DNA of 15,907 nt from contig SKIY01000053.1 of NCBI GenBank assembly GCA_007116205.1, positions 1-15,907 on the forward strand, in the 5' to 3' direction. This stretch comes from Candidatus Izemoplasma sp. (GTDB taxonomy: Bacteria; Bacillota_I; Bacilli_A; Izemoplasmatales; Izemoplasmataceae). Positions 6,531-14,173 of the stretch are shown piece by piece; positions within the stretch are counted from its first letter, which is position 1, and every line of letters begins with the position of its first letter. The translations under genes and the position numbers were made by a program. The notes beneath the pieces were generated by a model, which saw nothing but the letters and a program-made list of their open reading frames with translations, did not search any database and was not told the DNA's origin.

Positions 6531-8870
6531 TTACGCTACGAACTTTTGCCAAAACATTCTTAAAAAATCACTTATATATGTATCTTCTATAACTTCAGTA
6601 ACTTGCCAATGCTTTGGAAACAGCATTTGGTACTTTTGTGTGTTGTACCGCGTATCTAACAAGACTGCAACCCCGCGATCTGATTCTGTTCTAATAACAC
6701 GTCCTACTGCCTGAATAACTTTGTTCATCCCGGGAAACGTATAGGCATAGTCAAACCCATCTAACCCTTGCGTGTAAAAGTAATCTTTAAGCAACTCGTT
6801 GATTTTATTAAATTGTGGTAAGGCGACACCCACAACACAAACACCGGCCAACATATCACCAACATAATCTACGCCTTCACTAAAGCTTCCGCCTAATACA
6901 GAAAATAGTAGCTTAGGCTTAATAGCTGGACGCTTAAAGGTATCTAATAACGTTTGACGTTCAACCAAACCCATATTTTGCTTATGTATCAACACATCAT
7001 AGCCAGTAGCGTCAAACGCTTCCAAAACCATATGTAAATATGCATATGAAGGAAAAAATACAATATAATTCCCAACTTTGCTCTCTAACATTGCATATAA
7101 AGTATCCACAATCCGAGAAACACTTAAGTGACGCTGACGATACTTAGTCGTCGTCGCAGTATCGATAAACACCCCAAGCTGACTTGGATTAAAAGGACTC
7201 GGTATTTGATAGTCATGCCCGTAATTTTTCGTCAACAATGTTTTGAAGTACGTCGTTGGGGTCAATGTTGCTGAAAAAAATGTCGCTCCGTTGACACTGT
7301 GTTTTATCGTTTCTAACAATGGTGTAGACGCATCTAAACAAAGGATTGAAAAAACGGTATCATCGCGCTCGTTCGCAATGGTAAAACGAAACGCTTCCGT
7401 AAAGTAATCATGAATACGCAAAAACTGTACAAGCATAAAATAGCCTTCTCTGATCACTTTCCGTTTTTGGTGCTTTTTGTGTGTTTCTAATAGTTTCTCA
7501 AGTTTTTGTGTCACACCTTCTAGCGCGAACAATAAGCGTTCATCCACAGTATCATCAATGTGGAGTGTTGCATTAGCAGCATGCGCATCCTTAACCATTT
7601 CATCCATCGTATTTAAAAGATGCATCACAGAAGCGCGTGGAGACGGTTTTATAGAGCTAAGATTATGATAGAGGTCATTAACACTTTTTCTTGATAATGA
7701 TGCAGAATACATCGCCCGTGAACGATCGACAAGATTATGCGCTTCATCAACAAGTATTTTAGGTCGGTACAATGAATCTTCAAAAAATCTAAGCAATCTT
7801 ATTCTAGGATCGAAAACATAATTAAAATCGCATAAAACAAGATCTGCATACTCCGCGATCGTTAACGCAAATTCATGTGGACAAATCGTATGCAATGCAC
7901 CATATTGTTTTATAAGTGGAGCATCATAAATATCGTCATGAATAAAAATATCTTTTAAAGCCTCTCTCAAGCGGTTAAAAAACCCTTTCGCAAAAGGACA
8001 AATATCAGGGTCACAATCAACTTCTGCTTGTAAGCACATATTTTCTTTTGAGTTTAATGTAACTGACTTAATTTTTAAGCCATGGGCTTTTAAATCTTCC
8101 ACCGTTTTAACCGCAACTGTTTTCCCAACATTTTTTGCGGTTAAATAAAACAGTTTATCTTCTTTTTTCGTTAACGTTTTTAACCCAGAATATAAAGCTG
8201 CAATCGTTTTTCCAATTCCTGTTGGTGCTGTTGCATATAAAACTTCTCCTTTAATTAAGGTACGATATATTTCTGACATAAACGGTTGTTGTCCTTCGCG
8301 ATACACTTGGTAAGGAAACGTTAGACCCTCTAATGTCTTTGTACGGTTATCGTAGTGTTCTCTAAAGATCATTACCCATTCGATATAAGCATCTAAGGCT
8401 TGATAGAAAGCGCGTTCTAATGCTTCTACTGTGTAACAGTCTTTAATGGTTTTTGTGGTTTTGTTCTCGCGGTGAATATAGTGTAACCAAACCTCTATGT
8501 TTTTAAGGTTGTGTTTCTTTACATACATATAAGCATACATAAGCGCTTGCATTAAATGTGCAGGATAGGTTTTTTCGTCGATCAAATGGACTGCAGTTGA
8601 TGTACTTTTTATCTCTTCGATGATCAATTTATCCTCGCGGTATAAAAGACCATCAATACGGCCACTTAACAAAAACTCAATATTTTTATACACATCAGAA
8701 AAAGACACAAAGACCTCGCTTTGGTCTTTGTCAACATACGTTTGTTGATGTTCAAAATGCAGTGCTTGACCGCGTTTTTGAGCTTCGCGCACACGCCCTT
8801 TGCTTTCTAAATCTCCAGACGCATAAAGGAACGTCACTAACTCCTTTACGGCAATCTTTACCGTCTCCAT
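6531..8870 (-). CDS. XPD/DinG-like Fe-S DNA helicase with N-terminal PD-(D/E)XK nuclease-like domain
   Basis: The frame is open from an ATG at 8879, giving 782 residues; positions here use that numbering. The start at 8870 (METVK) is preferred because AAAGGA lies 8 nt before it. The N-terminal region (about 35-170) has a Cas4/RecB-like nuclease signature: D76 (GRIDG), E89-I90-K91 (EEIK) and Q111 (MQALMYAYMY). The superfamily 2 helicase follows: Walker A APTGIGKT (218-225), an XPD-type iron-sulphur domain with C282, C289, C294 and C333, the DEAH box (378-381), FSATLTP (535-541), GSFSEGVDY (664-672) and motif VI QAVGRVIRTESDRG (723-736). XPD/DinG helicases unwind DNA 5'-3' in repair and may resolve R-loops or G-quadruplexes; the nuclease domain suggests end processing. 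It differs from Bacillus DinG, whose N-terminal domain is a DnaQ-like exonuclease. Confidence 0.9.
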   Translation of the reverse strand: METVKIAVKELVTFLYASGDLESKGRVREAQKRGQALHFEHQQTYVDKDQSEVFVSFSDVYKNIEFLLSGRIDGLLYREDKLIIEEIKSTSTAVHLIDEKTYPAHLMQALMYAYMYVKKHNLKNIEVWLHYIHRENKTTKTIKDCYTVEALERAFYQALDAYIEWVMIFREHYDNRTKTLEGLTFPYQVYREGQQPFMSEIYRTLIKGEVLYATAPTGIGKTIAALYSGLKTLTKKEDKLFYLTAKNVGKTVAVKTVEDLKAHGLKIKSVTLNSKENMCLQAEVDCDPDICPFAKGFFNRLREALKDIFIHDDIYDAPLIKQYGALHTICPHEFALTIAEYADLVLCDFNYVFDPRIRLLRFFEDSLYRPKILVDEAHNLVDRSRAMYSASLSRKSVNDLYHNLSSIKPSPRASVMHLLNTMDEMVKDAHAANATLHIDDTVDERLLFALEGVTQKLEKLLETHKKHQKRKVIREGYFMLVQFLRIHDYFTEAFRFTIANERDDTVFSILCLDASTPLLETIKHSVNGATFFSATLTPTTYFKTLLTKNYGHDYQIPSPFNPSQLGVFIDTATTTKYRQRHLSVSRIVDTLYAMLESKVGNYIVFFPSYAYLHMVLEAFDATGYDVLIHKQNMGLVERQTLLDTFKRPAIKPKLLFSVLGGSFSEGVDYVGDMLAGVCVVGVALPQFNKINELLKDYFYTQGLDGFDYAYTFPGMNKVIQAVGRVIRTESDRGVAVLLDTRYNTQKYQMLFPKHWQVTEVIEDTYISDFLRMFWQKFVA

Positions 8871-8894
8871 AAAAATCATCCTTTACTCTCGTTT

Positions 8895-8903
8895 ATTGTA
8901 CCA
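8895..8903 (-). promoter_or_regulatory. Promoter of the helicase gene
   Basis: Minus-strand TGG-TACAAT, an extended -10 about 25 nt before the chosen ATG. No convincing -35. It is back to back with the peptidase promoter in an intergenic region of about 95 bases. Confidence 0.5.
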
Positions 8904-8938
8904 TATATTCGTTTTGATTTTTGCGTTTTTATTAACTG

Positions 8939-8947
8939 TGATACAAT
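8939..8947 (+). promoter_or_regulatory. Promoter of the M3 peptidase gene
   Basis: TGA-TACAAT, an extended -10 whose hexamer ends 18 nt before the ATG. The -35 region is weak. The SD GAGGTGAT (8955-8962) follows. Confidence 0.5.
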
Positions 8948-8965
8948 AATACGTGAGGTGATTTT

Positions 8966-10660
8966 ATGAAATTTGAATCGTATAAGTACGAACGTCCGAA
9001 TATGGATGACATGCAAAAATCTTTTGAATCTGCGTTAAAGCAATTTACTGAAGCAAAGCATGCTCAAGAACAAGAAAAAGCGATTGATCAAATCAACAAG
9101 CTAAGATTTGATTTTGGAACCATGGCACGACTTGCATCAATACGGCACTCCATCGATACGACAGATGCCTTTTACGACAAAGAAAAAGACTTTTTTAATC
9201 AAAACAGTCCAAAGTTTAGTCAACTCAACAACATGTATTATAAAGCCTTAGTTGCCTCTCCTTTTAAAAACGAACTTATTAAGAAAAAGGGGAGATTATT
9301 ATTTGATCAGGCTGAACAAAGTATTCGCACATTTAGCGAAGCGATTTTAAGTGATTTACAAGAAGAAAACGCCTTAGCAAGTGAACATCAAAAACTGCTT
9401 GCATCCGCACAAATTGATTTTGACGGCGAAAAACGGAATTTAAGTCAAATGTCGCCGTTTGCACAAAGTCCTGACCGAGAAGTGCGTAAAGCAGCTTCTA
9501 AAGCGGTGACTGCTTTTTATAAAGCCAATGAAGCGAAGTTCGATGAAATATATGATAAGCTCATTAAAGTTCGCACCACCATCGCTAAGAAACTGGGTTA
9601 TCCTTCATTTACCGAACTTGCTTACGACCGTTTAGGTAGAACTGATTATGATGCATCCGATGTAGCGAACTATCGTAAACAGGTAGTAGAGTCCATTGTT
9701 CCATTAAATACGAAGTTGGTAAAACGTAAACAAAAAAGGCTGAATCTAGATCCGCTTTACCACTATGACTTAGCGTTAGATTATTTAAGTGGTAACCCAA
9801 CGCCAAAGGGTAAAAAAGATTGGCTCGTAAAACAAGCAAGTACGATGTATAAAGAAATGAGTACAGAGACTGATGCGTTTTTCAGTTTTATGCAATCGCG
9901 TAACTTACTAGATTTAGAAGCAAAAAAAGGAAAAGCAGGTGGTGGATACTGTACCTTTATTCACAATTATGATTCGCCGTTTATATTTGCGAATTTTAAT
10001 GGGACCAAACATGATGTCGATGTCTTAACCCACGAAGCTGGTCATGCTTTTCAAATGTATATGAGCCGTCATCATGAAGTCCCTGAATATCATATGGCTA
10101 CGATGGAAGTGAGTGAAATCCACTCGATGAGCATGGAGTTTTTTGCTTGGCCATGGATTGATAAGTTCTTTAAAGAAGATACAGAAAAATATAAGTTTAG
10201 TCATTTATCACAAGCGTTAGGGTTGATTGCTTATGGGGTTGCAATTGATGAGTTCCAGCATGAAATGTACGCCAACCCTGAAATGACCATTGCGGAGCGT
10301 AAAACTGTTTGGCAACGTATTGATAAAAAATATTTCCCTTATAAAATATACGATGATAATGCTTATTTAGAAGCTGGTAATGGCTGGCAAGGTATTATGC
10401 ATATATTTGCAGTGCCGTTTTATATGATTGATTACACCATTGCACAAGTCTGTGCGTTCCAATTTTGGGTGTGGAGTCAAGACAACAAAGAGGCTGCTTG
10501 GGAAAATTATGTGAAGTTATGTAAAGCCGGAGGTTCGAAAAGCTTCTTAGATTTACTTGATTTAGTTAATTTGCAAAATCCTTTTACTAAAGGCACTTTA
10601 GACCAAGTCATTCCTAAAATCAGTCACTATTTAGACAATATTGACGATTCAACGTTTTAG
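8966..10660 (+). CDS. M3 family oligoendopeptidase (PepF-like zinc metallopeptidase)
   Basis: A 564-residue cytoplasmic zinc peptidase of the M3 (thimet oligopeptidase/PepF) family, which cleaves short peptides left by protein turnover or uptake. The zinc motif HEAGH (356-360) has the two histidine ligands and catalytic E357. The third ligand is E384 in EIHSMSMEFF, 24 residues later, aligning with the family's EAPSQMLE segment. The mostly helical N-terminal half (1-300) forms the lid of the deep channel. No signal peptide is seen. The length matches M3B oligoendopeptidases (about 560-600). GAGGTGAT precedes the ATG. A single-gene unit with its own promoter and terminator, divergent from the helicase. 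Confidence 0.95.
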   Translation: MKFESYKYERPNMDDMQKSFESALKQFTEAKHAQEQEKAIDQINKLRFDFGTMARLASIRHSIDTTDAFYDKEKDFFNQNSPKFSQLNNMYYKALVASPFKNELIKKKGRLLFDQAEQSIRTFSEAILSDLQEENALASEHQKLLASAQIDFDGEKRNLSQMSPFAQSPDREVRKAASKAVTAFYKANEAKFDEIYDKLIKVRTTIAKKLGYPSFTELAYDRLGRTDYDASDVANYRKQVVESIVPLNTKLVKRKQKRLNLDPLYHYDLALDYLSGNPTPKGKKDWLVKQASTMYKEMSTETDAFFSFMQSRNLLDLEAKKGKAGGGYCTFIHNYDSPFIFANFNGTKHDVDVLTHEAGHAFQMYMSRHHEVPEYHMATMEVSEIHSMSMEFFAWPWIDKFFKEDTEKYKFSHLSQALGLIAYGVAIDEFQHEMYANPEMTIAERKTVWQRIDKKYFPYKIYDDNAYLEAGNGWQGIMHIFAVPFYMIDYTIAQVCAFQFWVWSQDNKEAAWENYVKLCKAGGSKSFLDLLDLVNLQNPFTKGTLDQVIPKISHYLDNIDDSTF

Positions 10661-10666
10661 TAAAGC

Positions 10667-10698
10667 ATGCTCACATGTATCGTGTGAGCATTTTTTTT
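10667..10698 (+). terminator. Intrinsic terminator of the peptidase gene
   Basis: A 9-bp stem ATGCTCACA/TGTGAGCAT with a 7-nt loop, followed by eight T, just past the TAG stop. Confidence 0.92.
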
Positions 10699-10747
10699 GC
10701 AATCATAAGCACTTTAGCTGTTAATCGGTGCACTATAAAAATAATTA

Positions 10748-10776
10748 TTGCTTTTTAAATGGTGCTACCTTATATT
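10748..10776 (+). promoter_or_regulatory. Promoter of the lipoprotein gene
   Basis: TTGCTT (-35), a 17-nt spacer and TATATT (-10). Transcription would start near 10783, giving a very short leader that begins at the ribosome site GAAGGAGG. Confidence 0.65.
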
Positions 10777-10797
10777 GAAATTGAAGGAGGCGATTAA

Positions 10798-12711
10798 ATG
10801 AAACGCTTATGGTTTTTGTTTTCTGTTGTAATTTTTAGTTTAGCGATAAGTGCTTGTAGCCGTAAAACAACTTATGAAGATGTTTTTGATGCGGCTGGAT
10901 TGGCTCAAGTTCAAAATGAAAAACATTTAAGAAGTCTTATTACTCAAAGTTCCAATGTATTTAGGTCTCAAGCGGATACAGATGGTATTACTGATGATGA
11001 TGCGGGCAACGGTGATGAGTCAGGTAACGAACACTCAACAACGAATGTACAAGTCGATGGTATTGATGAAGGTGATCGTGTTAAAACTGATGGCGATGCT
11101 ATATATATCATTAAAGATAATGTATTTAGGGTTGTTGAGGTTGGTAATGGTTTATCAGAGCGTTTTGTTAAAGACTATGATATAGCTGAATACGGTAGTT
11201 ATACAGAACTCTACCTCACAGAGCAGTACGTTATTGCCATTGGGAGTTATTATGATTACACTGGTAGCGATGAAAGTCCAAGACCTGATATTGATGATGC
11301 TTGGGATGGTCCATCGAGTTGGTGGGGATATATTTACGGTAGTACAATTACGACCGTTGAAATATTTAATAAAGATACTTTAGACCTTGTTACTTATTAT
11401 GAGGTGCAAGGTAATGTTCGAACAACACGTTTGGTTGGAGAAAATTTATATTTGGTTAATACGCATACTGTCTATCAAGATGATGATGAATTACGCCCGT
11501 TTTTTGGGGTTGATGGAGTACAGTTTTTCCCTGAATATGATGAAATTCGGTATTTACCAGAAGTATCTAAAAATGCTTTCACAGTCATTACCCATATTAA
11601 CTTAGAAAGTACGCCAACACTCAATTATGATTTGTTTCTAGGTTCAATTGGATGGGGAAGCATATATGTTAGTCACAACAACATCTATTTTGTTACGCAT
11701 TTATATACAGACACTTCAGATGCTACTTCTAGAGATGGCACAACTGATGATGCGGATGCATCAGTTGACAGTACAAGCGCTACCGCTACGATGTTTAGTT
11801 TGTTAATGTCGTTTGAGTTCACGAGTGATGGTTCCTTGACTTATGGTGGCCATGCGCGATTCAATGGTTATGTGATCAATCAGTTTGCTATTGATGAACA
11901 CGACGGATACGTTCGCCTTGTTAGTACAGAAGGCTGGGGCGATAATGTGGTGAATCGGTTATATGTTTTTGAGCGAAACACCGTTGATGGTAAACCTACC
12001 TTAGAAACTGTAAGTATGCTTGATGAAGGGATTGGTAAACCTAGAGAAACCGTTCGATCTGTTCGCTTTCAAGGAGATATGGTTACAGTCGTAACCTTTG
12101 AAATGGTGGATCCATTTTATACCATTGATTTAAGTAATCCTGAAGCGCCTGTTATCGTAGGTGAACTTGACCATATTCCTGGCTTTGCGACATACCAACA
12201 TCCATGGAAAAACGATACGATTATTGGCGTAGGGTACGAAACCAACGATAATGGTTGGACGATCGGCTTAAAGTTAACGCTGTTTGATGTCAGTGACCCT
12301 TTTGAACCAAAAGAAATAGGTTCACCGCTTGTACTGTTAAATGAAAGTCAAGGGTGGCAGTACGGTGAAGCTTTACACAACCATAAAGCTATTTTAGTGT
12401 CTCGACCATTTAACTTTATTGGATTTGTGATTGAATCTTCTTCTTGGCAAGATACTTACGAACACCACAGTAATTATTTAATTTTTAGTATCGATGTTGA
12501 ATCAGACGATCCGATCACTATTGGTGCTTCAATATCACACGGTCATTTAGATGAGAGTGAAGAAACTGGCGATTGGTATTATTACCGTAACTTTGGGATT
12601 GACCGCGCGGTAACGATAAATGATACTTTATATGTTATATCTGGTGTTGCGGTAACGGCACATGATATTTTTGATGATTTTGAAACGATAGATACGTTAG
12701 TATTTGATTAA
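10798..12711 (+). CDS. Secreted lipoprotein with Beta_propel-type domain
   Basis: The 637-residue product begins with a lipoprotein signal: K2-R3, a hydrophobic stretch (4-17) and lipobox AISAC with C20 as lipidation site, so it is anchored on the outer face of the membrane. An acidic linker with a calcium-loop look (DTDGITDDDAGNGDE, about 60-74) follows. The signature NVQVDGIDEGDRVKTDG (83-99) then marks the Beta_propel family (PF09826-type, distantly WD40-like). The rest is beta-rich with propeller-like strands; a second Asp/Thr-rich insertion lies at about 305-331. Strict function is unknown in the family; ligand or partner binding at the cell surface is usual for propellers. GGAGGCGAT precedes the ATG. 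It is a single-gene unit with promoter and terminator. Confidence 0.87.
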   Translation: MKRLWFLFSVVIFSLAISACSRKTTYEDVFDAAGLAQVQNEKHLRSLITQSSNVFRSQADTDGITDDDAGNGDESGNEHSTTNVQVDGIDEGDRVKTDGDAIYIIKDNVFRVVEVGNGLSERFVKDYDIAEYGSYTELYLTEQYVIAIGSYYDYTGSDESPRPDIDDAWDGPSSWWGYIYGSTITTVEIFNKDTLDLVTYYEVQGNVRTTRLVGENLYLVNTHTVYQDDDELRPFFGVDGVQFFPEYDEIRYLPEVSKNAFTVITHINLESTPTLNYDLFLGSIGWGSIYVSHNNIYFVTHLYTDTSDATSRDGTTDDADASVDSTSATATMFSLLMSFEFTSDGSLTYGGHARFNGYVINQFAIDEHDGYVRLVSTEGWGDNVVNRLYVFERNTVDGKPTLETVSMLDEGIGKPRETVRSVRFQGDMVTVVTFEMVDPFYTIDLSNPEAPVIVGELDHIPGFATYQHPWKNDTIIGVGYETNDNGWTIGLKLTLFDVSDPFEPKEIGSPLVLLNESQGWQYGEALHNHKAILVSRPFNFIGFVIESSSWQDTYEHHSNYLIFSIDVESDDPITIGASISHGHLDESEETGDWYYYRNFGIDRAVTINDTLYVISGVAVTAHDIFDDFETIDTLVFD

Positions 12712-12713
12712 CG

Positions 12714-12739
12714 AAAAGCGTCTTCGGACGCTTTTTTTT
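12714..12739 (+). terminator. Intrinsic terminator of the lipoprotein gene
   Basis: AAAAGCGTC/GACGCTTTT stem closed by a UUCG tetraloop, with a run of eight T running out of the 3' arm. Very strong. Confidence 0.94.
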
Positions 12740-12748
12740 ATGAATTAC

Positions 12749-12777
12749 TTGTACTCGTTTTTAAAAGTCTCTATAAT
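12749..12777 (+). promoter_or_regulatory. Promoter of the first GH13 gene
   Basis: TTGTAC (-35), a 17-nt spacer and a perfect TATAAT (-10), followed by GGAGGCGAT ahead of the ATG. One of the best promoter matches in the window. Confidence 0.78.
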
Positions 12778-12795
12778 GGTTTTGGAGGCGATTAC

Positions 12796-14079
12796 ATGAG
12801 TATACATACAAACATTGATTTAAGAAAACTATTTATTTATCAAGTTTATACACGTAACCATACTGAAGCGGGAACTTTTCAGGCATTGATTGATGATCTA
12901 GACCGGATTAAGGCGATGAATGTTGATATTATTTATTTATTACCGATTCATGAAATAGGCGAAAAAAACAGAAAAGGGACGCTCGGAAGCCCTTATGCAA
13001 TAAAAGATTACTATTCAATTAATCCTGAGCATGGAACATTAGATGATTTTAAAGCACTCATAAAAGCTGTAAAAAAGCGCAAAATGAAAATCATGATAGA
13101 CATAGTTTTTAATCATACTTCTCCTGATTCTTCATTAATTAACACCAATCCGGAATTTTTTTACCGAAACAAGGATGGTATGATTTCCAATCGGGTAGGT
13201 GATTGGTGGGATGTAAAAGATTTTGATTATACAAGAGATAAAAATCTTTATCAAACGCTAATTGATGTCTTGCTATATTGGACAAAACTTGGAGTAGATG
13301 GGTTTCGATTTGATGTTGCTTCACTTTTACCTTTGGAGTTTTTAATAGAGGGACATCGTGCAGTTATTGAGGAGAATCCTGATAGTATCTGGCTAAGTGA
13401 GTCTGTACATGAAGGGTTTTTAAAATATATTCGTGATCAAGGATACATCGGTCTTAGTGAGTCAGAAATCTATCAAGTCTTTGACCTTGCATATGATTAT
13501 GATACGCATCCAGCGTTTGAAGGCTATTTAAAAGGTGAAAGTTCTTTGCAAAGCTATGCAAATGCAGTAATGCGTCAAGAAGTAATGTATCCTCATAATT
13601 ATATTAAGTTACGCAATTTAGAAAACCATGATTTTGGACGCATTGCCAATTTCGTTAATCGAGATCAAGAAATACTTAAAAACTGGTATGGTTTTGTGTT
13701 TTTTAATCGTGGTGCTACGATGATTTTTAGTGGGTCTGAGTTTAGTAACACACACCATCCAAGTTTGTTTGATAAAGACGAAATATCGCGTAATAGTCAT
13801 AATCTACAACCTTACATAAAACAATTAGCAGAAATGGCCAAAAATGATATTTATGCTAAAGGTGTTTATGATTTGACAGCAACTGAAGGCTGCTTAATTG
13901 GCAAATACGAATATCTTGAAAAAAAAGCTATTGGTATATTTGATGTTGGCAAAAAAGATAAAAGTGTTAACGTTGATTTAGTTGATGGAACTTATACAAA
14001 TGAAATCAACCATTCTAAAGTTGTCGTTACTGGTGGTAAAATCTTATTAGACACCACCCCTATTGTAATACATGTATAG
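12796..14079 (+). CDS. GH13 alpha-amylase-family glycosidase (intracellular)
   Basis: A 427-residue (beta/alpha)8 enzyme acting on alpha-glucosidic bonds of maltodextrins or related sugars. All four GH13 regions are visible: DIVFNH (102-107), GFRFDVA with nucleophile D173, the acid/base E202 within SESVH (201-205), and ENHD (276-279) with H278-D279. The early YQVYTRNHT and the GSPYAIKDYYSINPEHGT segment (64-81) are also typical. There is no signal peptide or carbohydrate-binding module, and the C-terminal sheet domain is short, so it is a compact cytosolic enzyme. Substrate specificity (amylase, glucosidase or a phosphorylase-like relative) cannot be fixed from motifs alone. It precedes a second GH13 gene in the same direction, but a terminator-like stem and a promoter lie between them. 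Confidence 0.92.
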   Translation: MSIHTNIDLRKLFIYQVYTRNHTEAGTFQALIDDLDRIKAMNVDIIYLLPIHEIGEKNRKGTLGSPYAIKDYYSINPEHGTLDDFKALIKAVKKRKMKIMIDIVFNHTSPDSSLINTNPEFFYRNKDGMISNRVGDWWDVKDFDYTRDKNLYQTLIDVLLYWTKLGVDGFRFDVASLLPLEFLIEGHRAVIEENPDSIWLSESVHEGFLKYIRDQGYIGLSESEIYQVFDLAYDYDTHPAFEGYLKGESSLQSYANAVMRQEVMYPHNYIKLRNLENHDFGRIANFVNRDQEILKNWYGFVFFNRGATMIFSGSEFSNTHHPSLFDKDEISRNSHNLQPYIKQLAEMAKNDIYAKGVYDLTATEGCLIGKYEYLEKKAIGIFDVGKKDKSVNVDLVDGTYTNEINHSKVVVTGGKILLDTTPIVIHV

Positions 14080-14085
14080 AGCTAT

Positions 14086-14120
14086 AAAAGCGCGTTTTAA
14101 GCGCGCTTTTAATTCTTCTT
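14086..14120 (+). terminator. Probable intrinsic terminator of the first GH13 gene
   Basis: AAAAGCGCG/CGCGCTTTT, a 9-bp stem with a 7-nt loop, followed by an interrupted T-rich tail (AATTCTTCTTT). The tail is weaker than in the other terminators here, so partial readthrough into the next gene is possible. Confidence 0.7.
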
Positions 14121-14132
14121 TAGCGCGGATTG

Positions 14133-14141
14133 TGTTATAAT
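14133..14141 (+). promoter_or_regulatory. Promoter of the second GH13 gene
   Basis: TGT-TATAAT, an extended -10 whose hexamer ends 32 nt before the ATG. No clear -35 at 17 nt. The SD GAAGGAG lies 8 nt before the start. Confidence 0.6.
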
Positions 14142-14173
14142 ATGGCTGATAATTAGTTGAAGGAGTTTAAAAA

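Noticed and set aside
10786..12798. Identical GGAGGCGATTA before two plus-strand genes as a possible repeat or regulatory element
   Set aside because: It is simply a strong Shine-Dalgarno site plus start context; the flanking bases differ.
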